Translations under genes and position numbers: made by a program
From: Branchipolynoe longqiensis
Lineage: Eukaryota > Annelida > Polychaeta > Phyllodocida > Polynoidae
Reading direction: 5' to 3'
Assembly: GCA_030323885.1 (NCBI GenBank)
Contig: CM059187.1
Location: 131,322,424 to 131,386,423 of the forward strand
Length of the DNA stretch: 64,000 bases
In this document: positions 8,935 to 19,986 of the stretch, piece by piece
Position numbering within the stretch: position 1 is the stretch's first letter
How the letters are laid out: each line of letters starts with the position of its first letter
The notes under the pieces: model-generated
What the model was told of the DNA's origin: nothing
The model's database searches: none
What the model saw: the letters and a program-made list of their open reading frames with translations, nothing else

Positions 8935-9250
8935 ACATCCTGGCAACATCTAAGGTCATAACAGGTTGGATACAGACTTGTGACAGTGCACACTCATGGT
9001 GACTTTATAGTGCTGACCCACTAGGAAATCAGGCCACCAGCAGCATGTCCAGATATCCCACTCAGTCACATTATCCTGACATTGAGCTAACCAGTCCTTT
9101 GCCTATCCTATTAATGTTAACTGCCGGGCTAGGAAGCGACACGTATCAATGTTATATGTTATTGGTTTCACTTGACCAGGAGCCAAACTCCCATCTCCCG
9201 CACGCAAGTCCCGCGCTCTACATATTCGGACACCGCGGCCGGTGGATGGC
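8935..9250 (-). mobile_element. SINE-B, near full-length tRNA-derived SINE
   Basis: On the minus strand a tRNA-like head at about 9248-9177 (A-box region GTAGAGCGCG, B-box region GAGTTTGGCTCC) is followed by the SINE-B body. The body carries the phrases CAGTGTCAGGATAAT, TATAAAGTCACCATGAGTG and CCTTAGATGTTGCCAGGATG. The head recalls a functional tRNA, but the family occurs about 13 times in this window, so this is a retroposon. Confidence 0.8.
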
Positions 9251-9354
9251 GCTTGGAAGCTGTGTCTAAGATGCATTGCAGTTAGCAACAGTCATTGAAT
9301 TACAACCTTCCCTTACCATGCGACACCCACTACCGTGGTGGAGGTTTTATTTAT

Positions 9355-9661
9355 TTTTTCTTGAAGATTTATACTGCCTATCATGGATAAGTTTGAATAG
9401 ACTTGTTTTCACCATTAGACAGTTTGTAGATAGAAAGCCCAAGCCTAGACTTTTACCAACCCAAGGGATTTTTAAACTCCCACACCACAAAGACATGGTA
9501 TGAGAGCAACTAGCCTTTGATTACGCTGTAAGTTATACACAGCGGTGGAAATTCAGATTGGCAGAGATGGGGGGCATGGGAAATCGAACCACCAACCTTC
9601 AGATTAGGAGTCCGACCTAGAAAAAAGTAAGACACTCTAACCACTACACCACAGAGAACAC
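9355..9661 (-). mobile_element. SINE-C, tRNA-derived
   Basis: On the minus strand a tRNA-like head at 9660-9575 has an A-box (TGGTGTAGTGGTTAGAGTG) and a B-box (GGTTCGATTTC). Its body (9355-9570) recurs without the head at 38830-39050. The head differs from SINE-A and SINE-B. Confidence 0.7.
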
Positions 9662-10679
9662 CACGTTTTATATCAGCTTTTCTTATTCACTAATGTTGGT
9701 CAGTACACAGTCCTTGTGGCTCTAATGTTATGCCCCAAAAATGATCGAAACTATTGCTCAATATACTACAACGTCACATTGTGAGCAATGGTGACATTGC
9801 ATTTAATTTGACTCACCCCCGTCCCTTCCCCCCCCTCCCCCGCTACTCTGATCGACTCACCAGTGGATGGGCGGCTTCCTCCCAATCCACCTGAGTTGTA
9901 TTTTACACCGCAGCACTGCTGTAAATAAGCTGGCCAACCATTAGCCATGGGCGCTTCTCGGTAAGCTGGCCCCCTGTCCACCCTGCATCACCCTTTTGTT
10001 CTGCTCAGGCACCAGTAGTACATACTTTTACTCGTAGGGTGGGTCCAGACACATCTGTAGACTCAAATTTGAAATAAGATTTCCTTCATTTCTACTTTAT
10101 CAAGTCATTTACTCCTTGAATCATCCCGATATTGTTCTATCCTACTAATACCTAGCGATAGGCGAGGTATGGATAATAGGTTTTTATTTATATTTATTTA
10201 TTTCCTTTTGGGATGAAGTTATTTACCCTGCTCATAATGAATAACTGTGTTAACACATATTTTCACCATTGGGTGGCACTAATCCAATTTGCTTCAAATG
10301 TTTTGAATTTAGTTTTAGTAATAATGTTGTGTTCTTGGTTCTTGTTTATGGCTTGTAACTGTTTGTAGCTTGCAACAGCTCAACATTCAGCTTTTACTGT
10401 ACTTTGTGTTAGTCCATATAAACATCATCTGGTTTTGTAGTTTAAATTATTTGTCAGTAGATTCTTAAACACTGCTATGATTTCTGCATTTCAAGTTGCA
10501 GCTGTAAGTTTATCGTAAATATTGGCACTCATGTTAGGTACACTGCGATCATATGCATTGCATTTAGATCTGTTACCATTGCTAGTAACGGACCATCGTT
10601 GCTTCTTGATGACCTTCTTTTGCTGTTTTTAAACGGATGTAATATATAGAGATTCAATATTTTGAGTTGAAATGTAAAA
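9662..10679. other. Non-coding DNA
   Basis: The stretch contains a C-rich run at 9815-9842 and AT-rich DNA with no coding evidence. Short open frames here have no recognisable domains. Confidence 0.5.
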
Positions 10680-11323
10680 GGGCTGTCACACTACGACGTA
10701 AGAGCCAACGTAATCCTGGCATAGCTGACTTTTCATCATTACGTTGAGGTACGTTGGGTTACGTTATCGTTACGTTAGCCAGACGTCGAGATATGTCGAG
10801 TTACATCGTGTTACGTTGAGCTACGTTGAGGTTTTCAACATGTTCAAAACTTTCAACATAGCTCAACGTGATGCTCTGACGTTCGGGTCATGTCACACTC
10901 ATGTCATGAACACGTTAGGCGAACGTCGATGATGTTAGGTGTATGTTAGTCGAGCGATGCTCACCACGCTGGTGGTTGGTGGTTGGTGGTTGGTGGTTGG
11001 TGGTTGGTGGTTGGTGGTTGGTTGTTGGTTGTGGTTGTTTGTTGGTTGGTTGTGGTTGTGTGTTGGTTGGTTGTTTGGTTGGTTGTTTGGTTGTTTGGTT
11101 GTTTGGTTGTTTGGTTGTTTGGTTGTTTGGTTGTTTGGTTGGTTGTTTGGTTGTTTGGTTGTTTGGTTGTTGGTTGGCACGACGCTATACTGACATTACG
11201 CTCATGTCAAATACACGGCATTGATGTCCCGAATTTGCATATTATGCCAAGAAGTTTGACGTAATATAATTATTTTCACGTTATGCCTACGCTGACCTCG
11301 TTACATCGTAGTGTGACAGGGCC
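10680..11323. mobile_element. 644-bp TIR element with internal GGTTGTTT array
   Basis: The left end (10680-10701) begins GGGCTGTCACACTACGACG. The right end (11301-11323) read in reverse begins GGCCCTGTCACACTACGATG, giving about 22-bp inverted repeats with few mismatches. The interior has many ACGTTA/ACGTTG words and a long GGTTGGT/GGTTGTTT simple repeat at 10970-11178. No transposase is present, so it is non-autonomous. The superfamily is not assigned. Confidence 0.7.
10970..11178 (+). repeat. GGTTGGT / GGTTGTTT simple-sequence array
   Basis: This is a tandem array of 7- and 8-mers, entirely G/T on this strand and able to form G-rich structures. Open frames in all phases here are artefacts of the repeat. 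Confidence 0.95.
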
Positions 11324-11517
11324 ATAGGAGTGGTGCCCCCACCATCATCGTTAGTTAGAACTCATCGCATTTAGCTAACCAACTCTGACAGTAATGTTAG
11401 CCAGAAATATGCACTTACAAAAAACACATATATATGTATATAATGGTTCAGTTTACACATGTATACGACACCCCCATATGTTGTATTTCGTCTGTTTATA
11501 CAATATACACAGATATG

Positions 11518-11691
11518 CAGTACAACTTCTCTAAATCTGCCGCCCTTGGGACCGACTTTAAGTGGTCCATTTAGGGAGGTAGTGGGTTTAGGGAGTCAGA
11601 ATATGGTTATAATGGTGTTGTTGGGACCCAGATCAAATTATTGATATTGGGGAGTGGTCTGTGGAGGTGTTCGGTTAGAGAGGTTTTAATA
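11518..11691 (+). mobile_element. CAGT-type MITE copy
   Basis: It is homologous to 18262-18438: it starts CAGTACAACTTCTCTAAATC, shares TTTAAGTGGTCCATTTAGGG, and ends GGTTAGAGAGGTTTTAAT. The ends are more diverged than in the 18.3-kb copy. Confidence 0.7.
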
Positions 11692-11758
11692 TTTAAGTTA
11701 TTATATGAGTATAAAGGGGCAGAGATGTATTTTCTCTATATTATATGTATTGTTCATG

Positions 11759-11796
<38 letters not shown>

Positions 11797-11801
11797 GTGT
11801 A

Positions 11802-11838
<37 letters not shown>

Positions 11839-12340
11839 AGATGTAACCTTGCAATATATTATTACACGAGGATTACTGCTGTGACAAAGGTGATCGATGC
11901 GCAGCCTGGCGGAGACAGCCAGCACTAGGTGAATACCGAGGAGCGGGCGGGGGCGGCGGGAGCGGCGGGCGGCGGGCGGCGGCGAACGGGGGATGAGTGG
12001 CGGGCACGGGGAAGTAAGGAAGACATGCGAATCGGCGCGGAGAGGGGATGAGGCCGGGCAGGAGATGAATGCCGCGGAACGGAGGCAGGATGTGGGTAAT
12101 GGGCTACAGGAAATGGATGGGAGAAACAGGCCGTGGACTGAAAGAAAGATGAGGCAGGGCACTCAGTGGGTGAGACTATTGGAAAGCGATGCCACAAGTC
12201 CATCACCTGTTGAAATGACATCACGGTATCATTCAAGCAATAACGCTACCGAGGTAGACACAGGGAATTGGGGGAGAAAAAGATAGGGTGGTGGGTGGGA
12301 AAAGCATAACACATTCGTGGTAACAAGGCATGAGGAGCGC
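11692..12340. other. Microsatellite-rich and GC-rich non-coding DNA
   Basis: Two TA tracts lie at 11765-11790 and 11806-11836. A GCGGGCGG-rich patch at 11938-11990 is strongly purine/G-biased. The open frames across it show low-complexity translation only. Confidence 0.6.
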
Positions 12341-12515
12341 AATGGCCAAATGAGTTGAGCATCTGCTCTACGTCTGGTGGGTTGTGGGACTTGAGCCTGT
12401 GCGGTTCAGAAACCTGGGCAAATCACAGCAATTCTTGATACTTGTCCCTATCTAGCCCGGTGCATGGCATTACTAGGATTGGGTAAGGAGCAGTGGAATG
12501 AGGAAGACCAATTGT
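12341..12515 (+). mobile_element. SINE-B, diverged 5' part
   Basis: It has a tRNA-like head (GAGTTGAGCATCTGCTCTAC) and then the SINE-B body start (GATACTTGTC, GGCATTACTAGGATTGGG). It is truncated after about 175 bp. Confidence 0.55.
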
Positions 12516-13183
12516 CTGTGATTGAAATGTCTCATGCTTCATCACCAAGTGTAATAACAAATACATGTTGAAATAATTTACCGATGGTTAGAGGCTACAC
12601 GCCAAGAAGATTGTGGTAGGTGTTTGCACCAGTGCAAGTTTTTTGGAGAAGTGATCAAGACAGTTCTTCTTTTACTCAAATCATGATCAAACTGATTGCC
12701 CATGACAATCCCCTACCTTCAGTTATAGTCAGAATGCATATAATTATATAATATCAATCGTATTCATACTTTTCGGTATTTACTTTATAAACGAGTATTT
12801 ACTTCTTGTAACCAAAAAAGAGATGTCTGAATAGCTTACGCTTTAAATCGTCATCCTCATTGACCTTGATGAATGAAAATTGATTACGAAACAGAACTTC
12901 ATTAGACTCGTAAAATAGACAATCCACTTGTTCTTGTTTCAAGGATATGTCATGTGTGATTTAAGGATGGTATTTTCTACTATGCTTTTTGTGCTTGCAT
13001 CGTGCCATACATAGGACAGTGTGAGTCATTCTTTCTGTTTAGTATATTGACCCAGCCAAAGGCATTCTAGGAAATGTTGTCCTTATGGGGTATCAGAGAA
13101 AAGAAATGGGTATTGCTACATTAGGACCGAGGAACCAATACTCAGGTATCAATTGAGAAACTAGGATTAATGAAAATAAGACC
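12516..13183. other. Unassigned DNA
   Basis: The stretch is AT-rich. I recognise neither coding sequence nor a repeat family. Confidence 0.4.
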
Positions 13184-13518
13184 ATCATTTCATGAAAGCT
13201 CCCTGCAAAAGTGTTGAAGTGCTACTGGCTTTTGCAAGTTACCAGCAGCACTCTCTCGGGGAGCAATTAGAGGTTTCACACCGGCAAGAACATGTCCAGA
13301 CAGGCGCAAAACTATTTGTCCTGGGAGTGGCTAGTCAGGAGATGTTGGGAGTTCCATACATCAACCGCCCTAAATGCTGCCACAGTGACATGGTTTTCTG
13401 TTTAGGATTTGTGCCCTTAGCCTTCGGTTCTGTCAAGAACATGTACCACAAGGCAGTGGTTTACAACTCTGCAGGGCAGGGGCATAAAACTCCCTGAGGT
13501 ATTGCAATACCTGCGTAC
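13184..13518 (-). mobile_element. Palindrome-ended repeat (PER), copy 1
   Basis: This is the reverse-orientation copy of the family at 28648 and 57320. On the plus strand it keeps a 101-codon open frame (13192-13497) whose start (CKSVEVLLAFASYQ) is also readable on the minus strand of the other two copies. It ends with the perfect 16-bp palindrome AGGTATTGCAATACCT at 13497-13512. The other two copies end in an ATG/GAT tract, as some LINE 3' ends do. Confidence 0.65.
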
Positions 13519-13594
13519 TACAAATATAAGACGATTTGTCTTATATTTGTCTACGTTATAGATAATTTATACCACTACCTGTCTTCAACGGACT

Positions 13595-13850
13595 GCACCG
13601 GACGCGGTGGATGGGATCATTACAGTGCAGGCTTCATGTGTGGAAGGTAGACAGTTCTATTCCTAGCCGAATCAAACCGACGATATACAACATTGAAGCT
13701 TGTGCTACAGCATTACTACTACAGTGCAATGACTGGGTAGCTCAGTGTCAGGATAATGTAACTGAGTGGCATATTGGCTCATGATGCCGAGTGTGCACTG
13801 TCACAAAGTCGGTACCCGTCCTGATATGAACTTAAATGTTGCCATGACGT
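13595..13850 (+). mobile_element. SINE-B copy
   Basis: It has a tRNA-like head (GCGGTGGATGGGATCATTAC) and a shortened body with CAGTGTCAGGATAATGTAAC, CACTGTCACAAAGTCGGTAC and CCGTCCTGATATG. Confidence 0.7.
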
Positions 13851-13919
13851 CAAACTCCAATAACCAATGCATATATATTTGTATATATAACATTTGTATC
13901 TACCCGAGAATGTGCGGTG

Positions 13920-14095
13920 TATTTGCAGAATAAAAACAACAACCACCAACAAACAACAGCAAACAACAGCACACAACAACACACATACGAAACAACACAT
14001 ACTAATACACACTGACAAACCACACATACCATCAACTAATAACAACACAGAACAAACAACAACAAACAACAAACAACAACAACAAACAAACCATT
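13920..14095 (+). repeat. AAC/ACA-rich expanded tail
   Basis: This is a long A/C-rich tract of AACAACA, CAAACAACAGC and related words. It resembles an expanded SINE-B 3' tail and ends in the same CATTCATCCGACAG sequence found after the SINE-B tail at 15405. Confidence 0.7.
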
Positions 14096-14379
14096 CATCC
14101 GACAGCTCTGAATTTATCCAAATGTTCTCCTGATAATCAACTGAACTAATATAGGGCTTTGTCGATCACGGGGGTCGCTGAAGATAAGTACTATGTGAAT
14201 GCAAATAACAAAGGTAATCCACCAACATTCTTCGATTGTTCACTATCTACATTGAAACCGCCACCTAAAACTGCTAGCACTATATCAGTATCTGGGTCCC
14301 TTGTTGTCTGTACTACTGCCCCGTTCTCCCTCCTTTGGTGAGGACTCTACAATGAAATGATTTTATTTTGTTTATTTTT

Positions 14380-14830
14380 GTTATTGAGGCTGTATTTATA
14401 CTGTCCATAGCATGTAAGCTCCGGGTACCCAGGCTTGCTTTCAATGCTGGCAAGCTGTAGTGTTGGTGTTGTCTTACCAAGCAGTAGCTGCTGATAAGTT
14501 ATTTGATTGTCTGCATTTCAGTAGCAGATAGATAGTCTGTTGGTACGTTTAGTAGCCTATGTTAGTTTGTTGGGGCCCTCTTGGCATTGTATTTTTGTTC
14601 TATTTTTATTACTATGTTAGTTGTTTTCTTAAAGGTTCTATGTTAGTGTTTTGAGGTTTTCTTGGGAAGAGTTTTCCGCTTTTTTCTACTTAATTCTATA
14701 CTAGCCTATTTTATTTACATGTCCATAGGCCTGTACATAATATTTGTTTGAATTTGATTTGATTTATATTGTTGTTGGATATGTTATCTGGCTTTTATAT
14801 TTCCGTTATCCCACCCGGGCTGTAACAGAT
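14380..14830 (-). mobile_element. LINE-1f 3' UTR, copy 1
   Basis: It is highly similar to 50032-50420 and 23495-23835, and at 50 kb the same sequence lies directly downstream of LINE coding remnants. It is therefore a 5'-truncated insertion of that LINE, minus strand. The inner end has ACTGTCCATAGCATG on the plus strand, then an A/T-rich tail on its 3' side (14345-14390). Confidence 0.75.
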
Positions 14831-15225
14831 GGAACATATGGAACAGATTGCACAACCACAACCCTTCTCCTTCATTGACATGTCTCTTTGACACAAACAA
14901 TCATGAAAGCCACCTCTTATGAAACAATTTCTTCTGTCTTCTATCAAAACGCGTTCTATAAGCCATTATGTGGATAAAAATAAGGAAGGCGTTCAAACCA
15001 TTGTAATATTTCCTCTCACACAGTCTACCATAAAACTGCCAGCTGTGTCCCTTTTGTGTCATTGCCACTACTCAAACGCTTTTTTCCTCAGGTTAACTGT
15101 ATATGCTACATACATATGACGCCAACCCTACCAACATGATTCATTATGAATCTTATTCTATTTCATCTCGGCCCTGAGGCGTGTCCATTGTGCAGGTAAC
15201 GTACATCCAGTCTTGCTGATTGGTC
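14831..15225. other. Unassigned DNA
   Basis: No coding or repeat signal is recognised. Confidence 0.4.
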
Positions 15226-15227
15226 GC

Positions 15228-15410
15228 AATGTCAGGATAATGTGTCTGAGTGGGATATTCGTTCATGATGCCTGCGGCCTGGTATTCCAGTGGGACAACA
15301 CTAAAAAGTCGCCATGGTTGTACGCTGTCACAAAGGCGGTACCCGTCCTGATATGGCCTTATATGTTTCCAGGAAGTAAAACCGCAACAAACAACAACAA
15401 ACAAACATTC
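15228..15410 (+). mobile_element. SINE-B, 5'-truncated copy
   Basis: The body begins at AATGTCAGGATAATGTGTC and runs to the CCGTCCTGATATGG end, followed by an AAC-rich tail (ACAAACAACAACAAACAAAC). Confidence 0.75.
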
Positions 15411-16040
15411 ATCCGACAGTTTGCATCCATACAGTCCGCCTCCAATCGCCCCGCAACTGCCCCGCCCCCGCTCCCGCCCCCGCCCCCGCCCCGCCTCCGC
15501 TCCCGAACCCAGCCCTCCTCGTTGCGTCCCAGACTCATCTTCGGGGGGATGGACAGGTTTGTCCTCTCCTCATATAACCATTGTCCAGCGGGTGTTTCTT
15601 ACCCTTTCTGCCATTATCCACACTCCCCCATCCCTTCAGTTCTCAGTGAGCCGTCGATGCGCAAACTTTTCACACCCACCACCCTACCACTTTTCTGTCC
15701 TTTCCTTCTTAGGGCTGGACTTATACGCTAATGCGCCAAAGTGAATAAACATTATTTACCTGCATTTGGTTGGTCATGTCGTTCCATTGCCGAAGCATGG
15801 CAGCTCTACTCATTTACCTCAATTGTTCCACCTGTCTAATGTCTCCGGGGGAAAAAATGGTAACAAAATGTGGGAGAATGGTAAAAGTATATCCGATATA
15901 TCCTTACAATGAAATGGATGATAGAAATACAACATTTGTATTTGACTAATATGGTAACAGGGTGCCTGCTATATTAAGACAAGCCGGGTTGAGAATTAGG
16001 CAAAATGTCATAAGCATAGCTATAACACAACCATACATAT
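15411..16040. other. C-rich tract and unassigned DNA
   Basis: A pyrimidine-rich, CCCCCGCCCCCGCCC-type tract occupies 15440-15525. The rest shows nothing recognisable. Confidence 0.5.
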
Positions 16041-16185
16041 AACCGACTTGAAGTGGTCCATTTAGGGAGGTGATCGGTTTAGGGAGTTAGAATATGGTCA
16101 CAATACTATTGTTGGGACCCAAATAAGCGATCGATATAGGGGAGTGGTCGATCTGTGGAGGTGGTCGGTTAGAGAGGTGTTACTG
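16041..16185 (+). mobile_element. CAGT-type MITE, 5'-truncated
   Basis: It matches the 18.3-kb copy from the CCGACTT block to the terminal GAGAGGTGTTACTG, followed by TA. Confidence 0.75.
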
Positions 16186-16410
16186 TATATGTGTGCTCTA
16201 TAATCTACCGCAGTAACTGTTTCCTCTGCACCACCATCGTGGTGGATCATCTCCTATATCAACGCCCTTTGATAGCTATCGACTGGATTCATATCCCTCT
16301 CCATCTCCTTTGGGGAAAGAATACCAAATAACTAGATTTAAGTTACCTGAATCTCTTTAGGTGTCAATTTTAATATTCACTATTTGAAGCTCATGCACTC
16401 ATCGTTACAA

Positions 16411-16640
16411 GCGTAGTGGCCTGCACTGACCTCTCAGGCAAGGAGCCGCATAGACAGGTAGGCGTGGGTAGCGTGTTGATATCAGGGAGCCTGGCTGGTG
16501 TAATGGTTAGCGCACTGGCCCGGAATGCAAAGAGATGTGGGTTCGAGTCCCGTTCTAGGAACAATATTTCCCAATGTCATCACCCCCTATGACAAATATG
16601 AGGTTTATTTCCTCTTTTGGGGGACGATTTATTTGTGGGT
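16411..16640 (+). mobile_element. SINE-A, single copy
   Basis: A non-tRNA head of about 75 bp (CTGCACTGACCTCTCAGGC...) precedes a tRNA-like segment at 16486-16560, which has an A-box (GTGTAATGGTTAGCGC) and a B-box (GGTTCGAGTCC). The body then starts TTTCCCAATGTCATCACCCC. In the 49-kb copies the body is longer and the unit is tandem. Confidence 0.8.
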
Positions 16641-17514
16641 TGATCTCTCTTGATAATAACAGCAACTTATGGTATTGACATCTGAATAAAATATAATATA
16701 AACTAAGCCATGAATTATGTAGAAGACAAGGGAATAGTGCCCCACACGTCAGTGCTTAGTACCGGACGATTAAGCTCCGTATTTATTTTGAGTGGCTGCA
16801 TTTGGTTGTCATCGTTGTTGTTGTTTGTTCTTGTTTTACATTTGGTAAATGAGGGGTTTAAGTATGAGATCCGGCAGTATATTAGGAACTAGGCCTGAGG
16901 ATAACTTAGGTTATTAAAATCTCTGTAGCATCAATAACATAAATTATAAACAAAATCCATGTATAGCTATCTAAGAGTTGGTCAGTCAAGTGCTTTAGAG
17001 CCTCTGTCATGTTCTTTTGATGAATATTATAGATTGATCGTTATAATCTACCATGCCTTTACTTTTAAGTAACTTCTATCAAGCAGCTGTCACACATCAG
17101 CGGATTGGGGGAAACTGACAGAAACCAAGTCCGGTTTCCACGATTAACAGTTCTATCAAATTGACTTAATATTCCTTTCTGCACAGACAATTTGAATGAG
17201 TTAAATGTTGCGTAATGTTTTCATGGTTGTGGTATACCAATGATAAAGCACTATAAAGCTGTCAAGAATGTGCCCATTCATATCGGTGTTGAACGTCGGT
17301 ACATTATATGTTGCAATCGTGTAATGCACATCATGAATGACTCCAAACATACTGACTTTATTGACAGGAAATATATAATTTACTACATATGCCTAGAAGA
17401 GGGTAGAAGTGGTCCGCATATATGTGTAAAGACTAGGTCTCCATGAAGTAAAGTTGAATGCTTCCTACAACTAATATATTTACCACCTGTCATAGTCACC
17501 AGTATGTAAAGTCT
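16641..17514. other. Unassigned DNA
   Basis: No coding evidence is seen. A TTTAAGTAACTTCTATCAAG phrase near 17060-17085 hints at a worn TTAA-type MITE. Confidence 0.4.
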
Positions 17515-17864
17515 ACGGCTCAAATCTGTGGTTGTGTAGGCAGGCTATAGTGAAATCAATACAGACAAAGAGAAAGAAAGAGTTTAAAGTGTGAAAGAAG
17601 AGAGAGAGTCAAGCCCTCTGGTTTATTATTTATATGGCACATGGATTCAGTATAGATTATCACTTCACCCTATTCTCCCAATGAGAAACAAGCATTTCTA
17701 GCTCTATGAATAGGGATTCAGCATTCCTGGTCCCCATGGTTACCAGTGATCTGCCCACCAATACCAAGCTGTGTGGCTCCCCTGGCCACCACCTGCCTTG
17801 AACCTGAGTGTGGTGATCCTGACTAGCAGAGGGGGGAGGGGGTAGACTCTGAGTGCCCCTTACA
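17515..17864 (-). mobile_element. Solo LTR, family L
   Basis: On the minus strand it begins TGTAAGGGGCACTC and ends GACTTTACA (350 bp, TG...CA). It has a C-rich block (ACCCCCTCCCCCC), then TATAAATAATAAACCAGAGG as a TATA/polyadenylation-like region, then the pyrimidine-rich block CTCTTTGTCTGTATTG. Copies lie at 24456, 31626 and 52063; the last one sits 5' of a gag remnant, which identifies the family as LTRs. No internal region is attached here. Confidence 0.7.
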
Positions 17865-18261
17865 CACAGTCCTATCAGCACCACTGTCTATTTACATCTA
17901 AATCAGGCACCACCAGCACCTTCATATACACATACATGCACAAGGTCACGTATACCCGATCAATAATAGAACATTTGCATTCCCCCCACCAATGCTGTAA
18001 ATCGGAATATTTTACATATGGTTGCATCATCCCGGGAGTTACACATACTACCTTATTGGGTCCCATCCATATACTCCGTTCTTATATCTGGTACTACTAC
18101 GGGTATGTATATCCATGCATTTATATCCCGAGGACCGATATCATATAAAGAAACTAGCATTATATGCGTATATGCTTATTTGGGGTGTAAGGGAAATGGC
18201 ATTTTTGAAACCAGCCTTACTTAATTCCCTGGGCATTATATATATATATACATTATGTATA

Positions 18262-18438
18262 CAGTAAAACCTCTCGAAATCGACCTTCCTTGAAACCGAC
18301 TTTAAGTGGTCCATTTAGGGAGGTTATCGGTTTAGGGAGTTAGAATATGGTAACAATAGTATTGTTGGGACCCAAATAAGCAATCGATATAGGGGAGTGG
18401 TCGACCTGTGGAGGTGGTCGGTTAGAGAGGTTTTACTG
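18262..18438 (+). mobile_element. CAGT-type MITE, complete
   Basis: This is a 177-bp element with inverted ends CAGTAAAACCTCTC and GAGAGGTTTTACTG, flanked on both sides by TA and inserted in TA-rich DNA. The CAGT terminus plus TA duplication is typical of pogo/Tigger-type Tc1-mariner MITEs. There is no coding capacity. Confidence 0.85.
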
Positions 18439-18456
18439 TATATATATATTTATATT

Positions 18457-18490
<34 letters not shown>
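18439..18490. repeat. TA/TG microsatellite
   Basis: Alternating TA with a TATTTATATT interruption, then TGTGTG. Confidence 0.9.
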
Positions 18491-18499
18491 CTCTCTGAT

Positions 18500-18840
18500 C
18501 TATTATGGGAATATAAACAAGAACGTTACCACTTACCAGATCCCTTCACAATAGTTATTATTTATTATCATACTGTCACAGGAGTTAGTTCCTGCTTCTG
18601 CCACACGGGCGCCACCTGCGAGTGGCCCCAGTAAACCCTGATACCAGCTGCGTCTGGTTATTGTCCATGTTGATTCGCAACATGGGTAATTGAGCGTGTG
18701 AACCAGACTTCGTTACTATGGATGTTATCACTACTGCCCCCTACCAACTTAGATTCAAACTAATAATGGCCACCGATCGATGCGCCACCTGGAGTAAAAT
18801 TTGAAATAGTTCCGACCTAAACCGCTTAAAGTTCACTTTG
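18500..18840 (+). mobile_element. Remnant of a related Ngaro-like terminal repeat
   Basis: From 18658 the sequence ATTGTCCATGTTGATTCGCA, followed by ACATGGGTAATTGAG, matches the sense-strand A repeat end of the intact element. Farther in, GCGCCACCTGGAGTAAAATTTG matches its CGCCACCTGGCGTAAGAATTTG. Upstream, 18545-18590 vaguely resembles the B repeat. No ORFs are present, so it is a solo B-A style relic or a non-autonomous relative. Confidence 0.6.
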
Positions 18841-19189
18841 GCCAGAGCATCTCGTTTGATCGGATCTGTACTTCTTCGGTTCAAAATTCACCACCCACCG
18901 AACCCAACTATTAAGATCTAGACTCATGTTAGGGTTAAGTGGCTGGAATCTCAAACTCTTAAATCAAAACACTATGACTATATAATGTGACAACACGAAA
19001 AGAAAAGAAAACTGCCCATATATATTGATCTGGTCTTGTGTCGCTCAAATACTGCCCCCAGACCAGCGCGGACAGTCAGATTTAATATATATTTAAAACA
19101 CCTGCAGAATTAGAATTAGCAGGCACACAATTGCACTTCTGCATGATACATCTAGCAAAGCGAAAAGAAAATAACAGGACTTGGATGGC
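18841..19189. other. Unassigned DNA
   Basis: I see no gene. It may include more of the Ngaro-like relic. Confidence 0.35.
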
Positions 19190-19525
19190 TAAAGCTAAGA
19201 TTCCTTATATGCGGTATGCAGCATGCAAATGCGAATGTGAATGCGAATAAAAACAAAAAAACATGTAAATGAATAGTGGTGCTTCCACACATCTGAATGC
19301 GAATGCGAATGCGAATGTGACTGCAGCAAATGGATTGACCCATGGACCGATCGGTGCGGCATGCGAATGCGAATACTGTTGCATTTACCATAGAAAACAA
19401 TATTGTTCCTTCCCAAATTTGGAGGAAAAACCCCAACAAATGTTGGGGGTTGGCATATGTCAATGCCGCATATACACCATTAGCATGCCGCATGCCGCAT
19501 GCCGCATATAAGGAATCTTAGCTTG
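19190..19525. mobile_element. GCATTC-array TIR element, copy 1
   Basis: The inverted ends AAGCTAAGATTCCTTATATG and its complement at 19505-19525 enclose GAATGC/GCATTC hexamer arrays. A central block around CATGGACCGATC matches, inverted, the copy at 40346-40816. It has no transposase. Confidence 0.75.
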
Positions 19526-19938
19526 AGCAACCGCTCCTCAATGTCACATGTACACGTTTGCAGTGGTAAGATAGACACAAAACACAAAAATAGATTTTGC
19601 TTGAATTATTCACAGCTTCGAGGATTATTTAGCAGGGGGGAAGTGGATGGAGATGGGGGATTTGGTGTAGGGTGTGTGTGTTGGGAGAAGTAGGAAGGGG
19701 CTGGTTCAGGTGGTTATGCAAGCAGAAACATCCTTTTTTCTACACACTCCCCTTTTGGAATTGCAGCGAACTGGAGAACAAGGTGTCCTCAATGGTGGGA
19801 TGCGCTGAGCGCCACGCGTTTCCATGGTTACAGCTACATGACTACTGTGTGTGGGCGTGTGTGTGGAATGGCTGCCGGTTTGCTGACTGGTATTGTCTGA
19901 GATCCGCCTTGATTCAGTGTGTTTATATATGTATATAT

Positions 19939-19986
<48 letters not shown>

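Noticed and set aside
10935..11264. Overlapping 81-93 codon open frames
   Set aside because: They are produced by the GGTTGTTT simple repeat, which has no stops in several phases.
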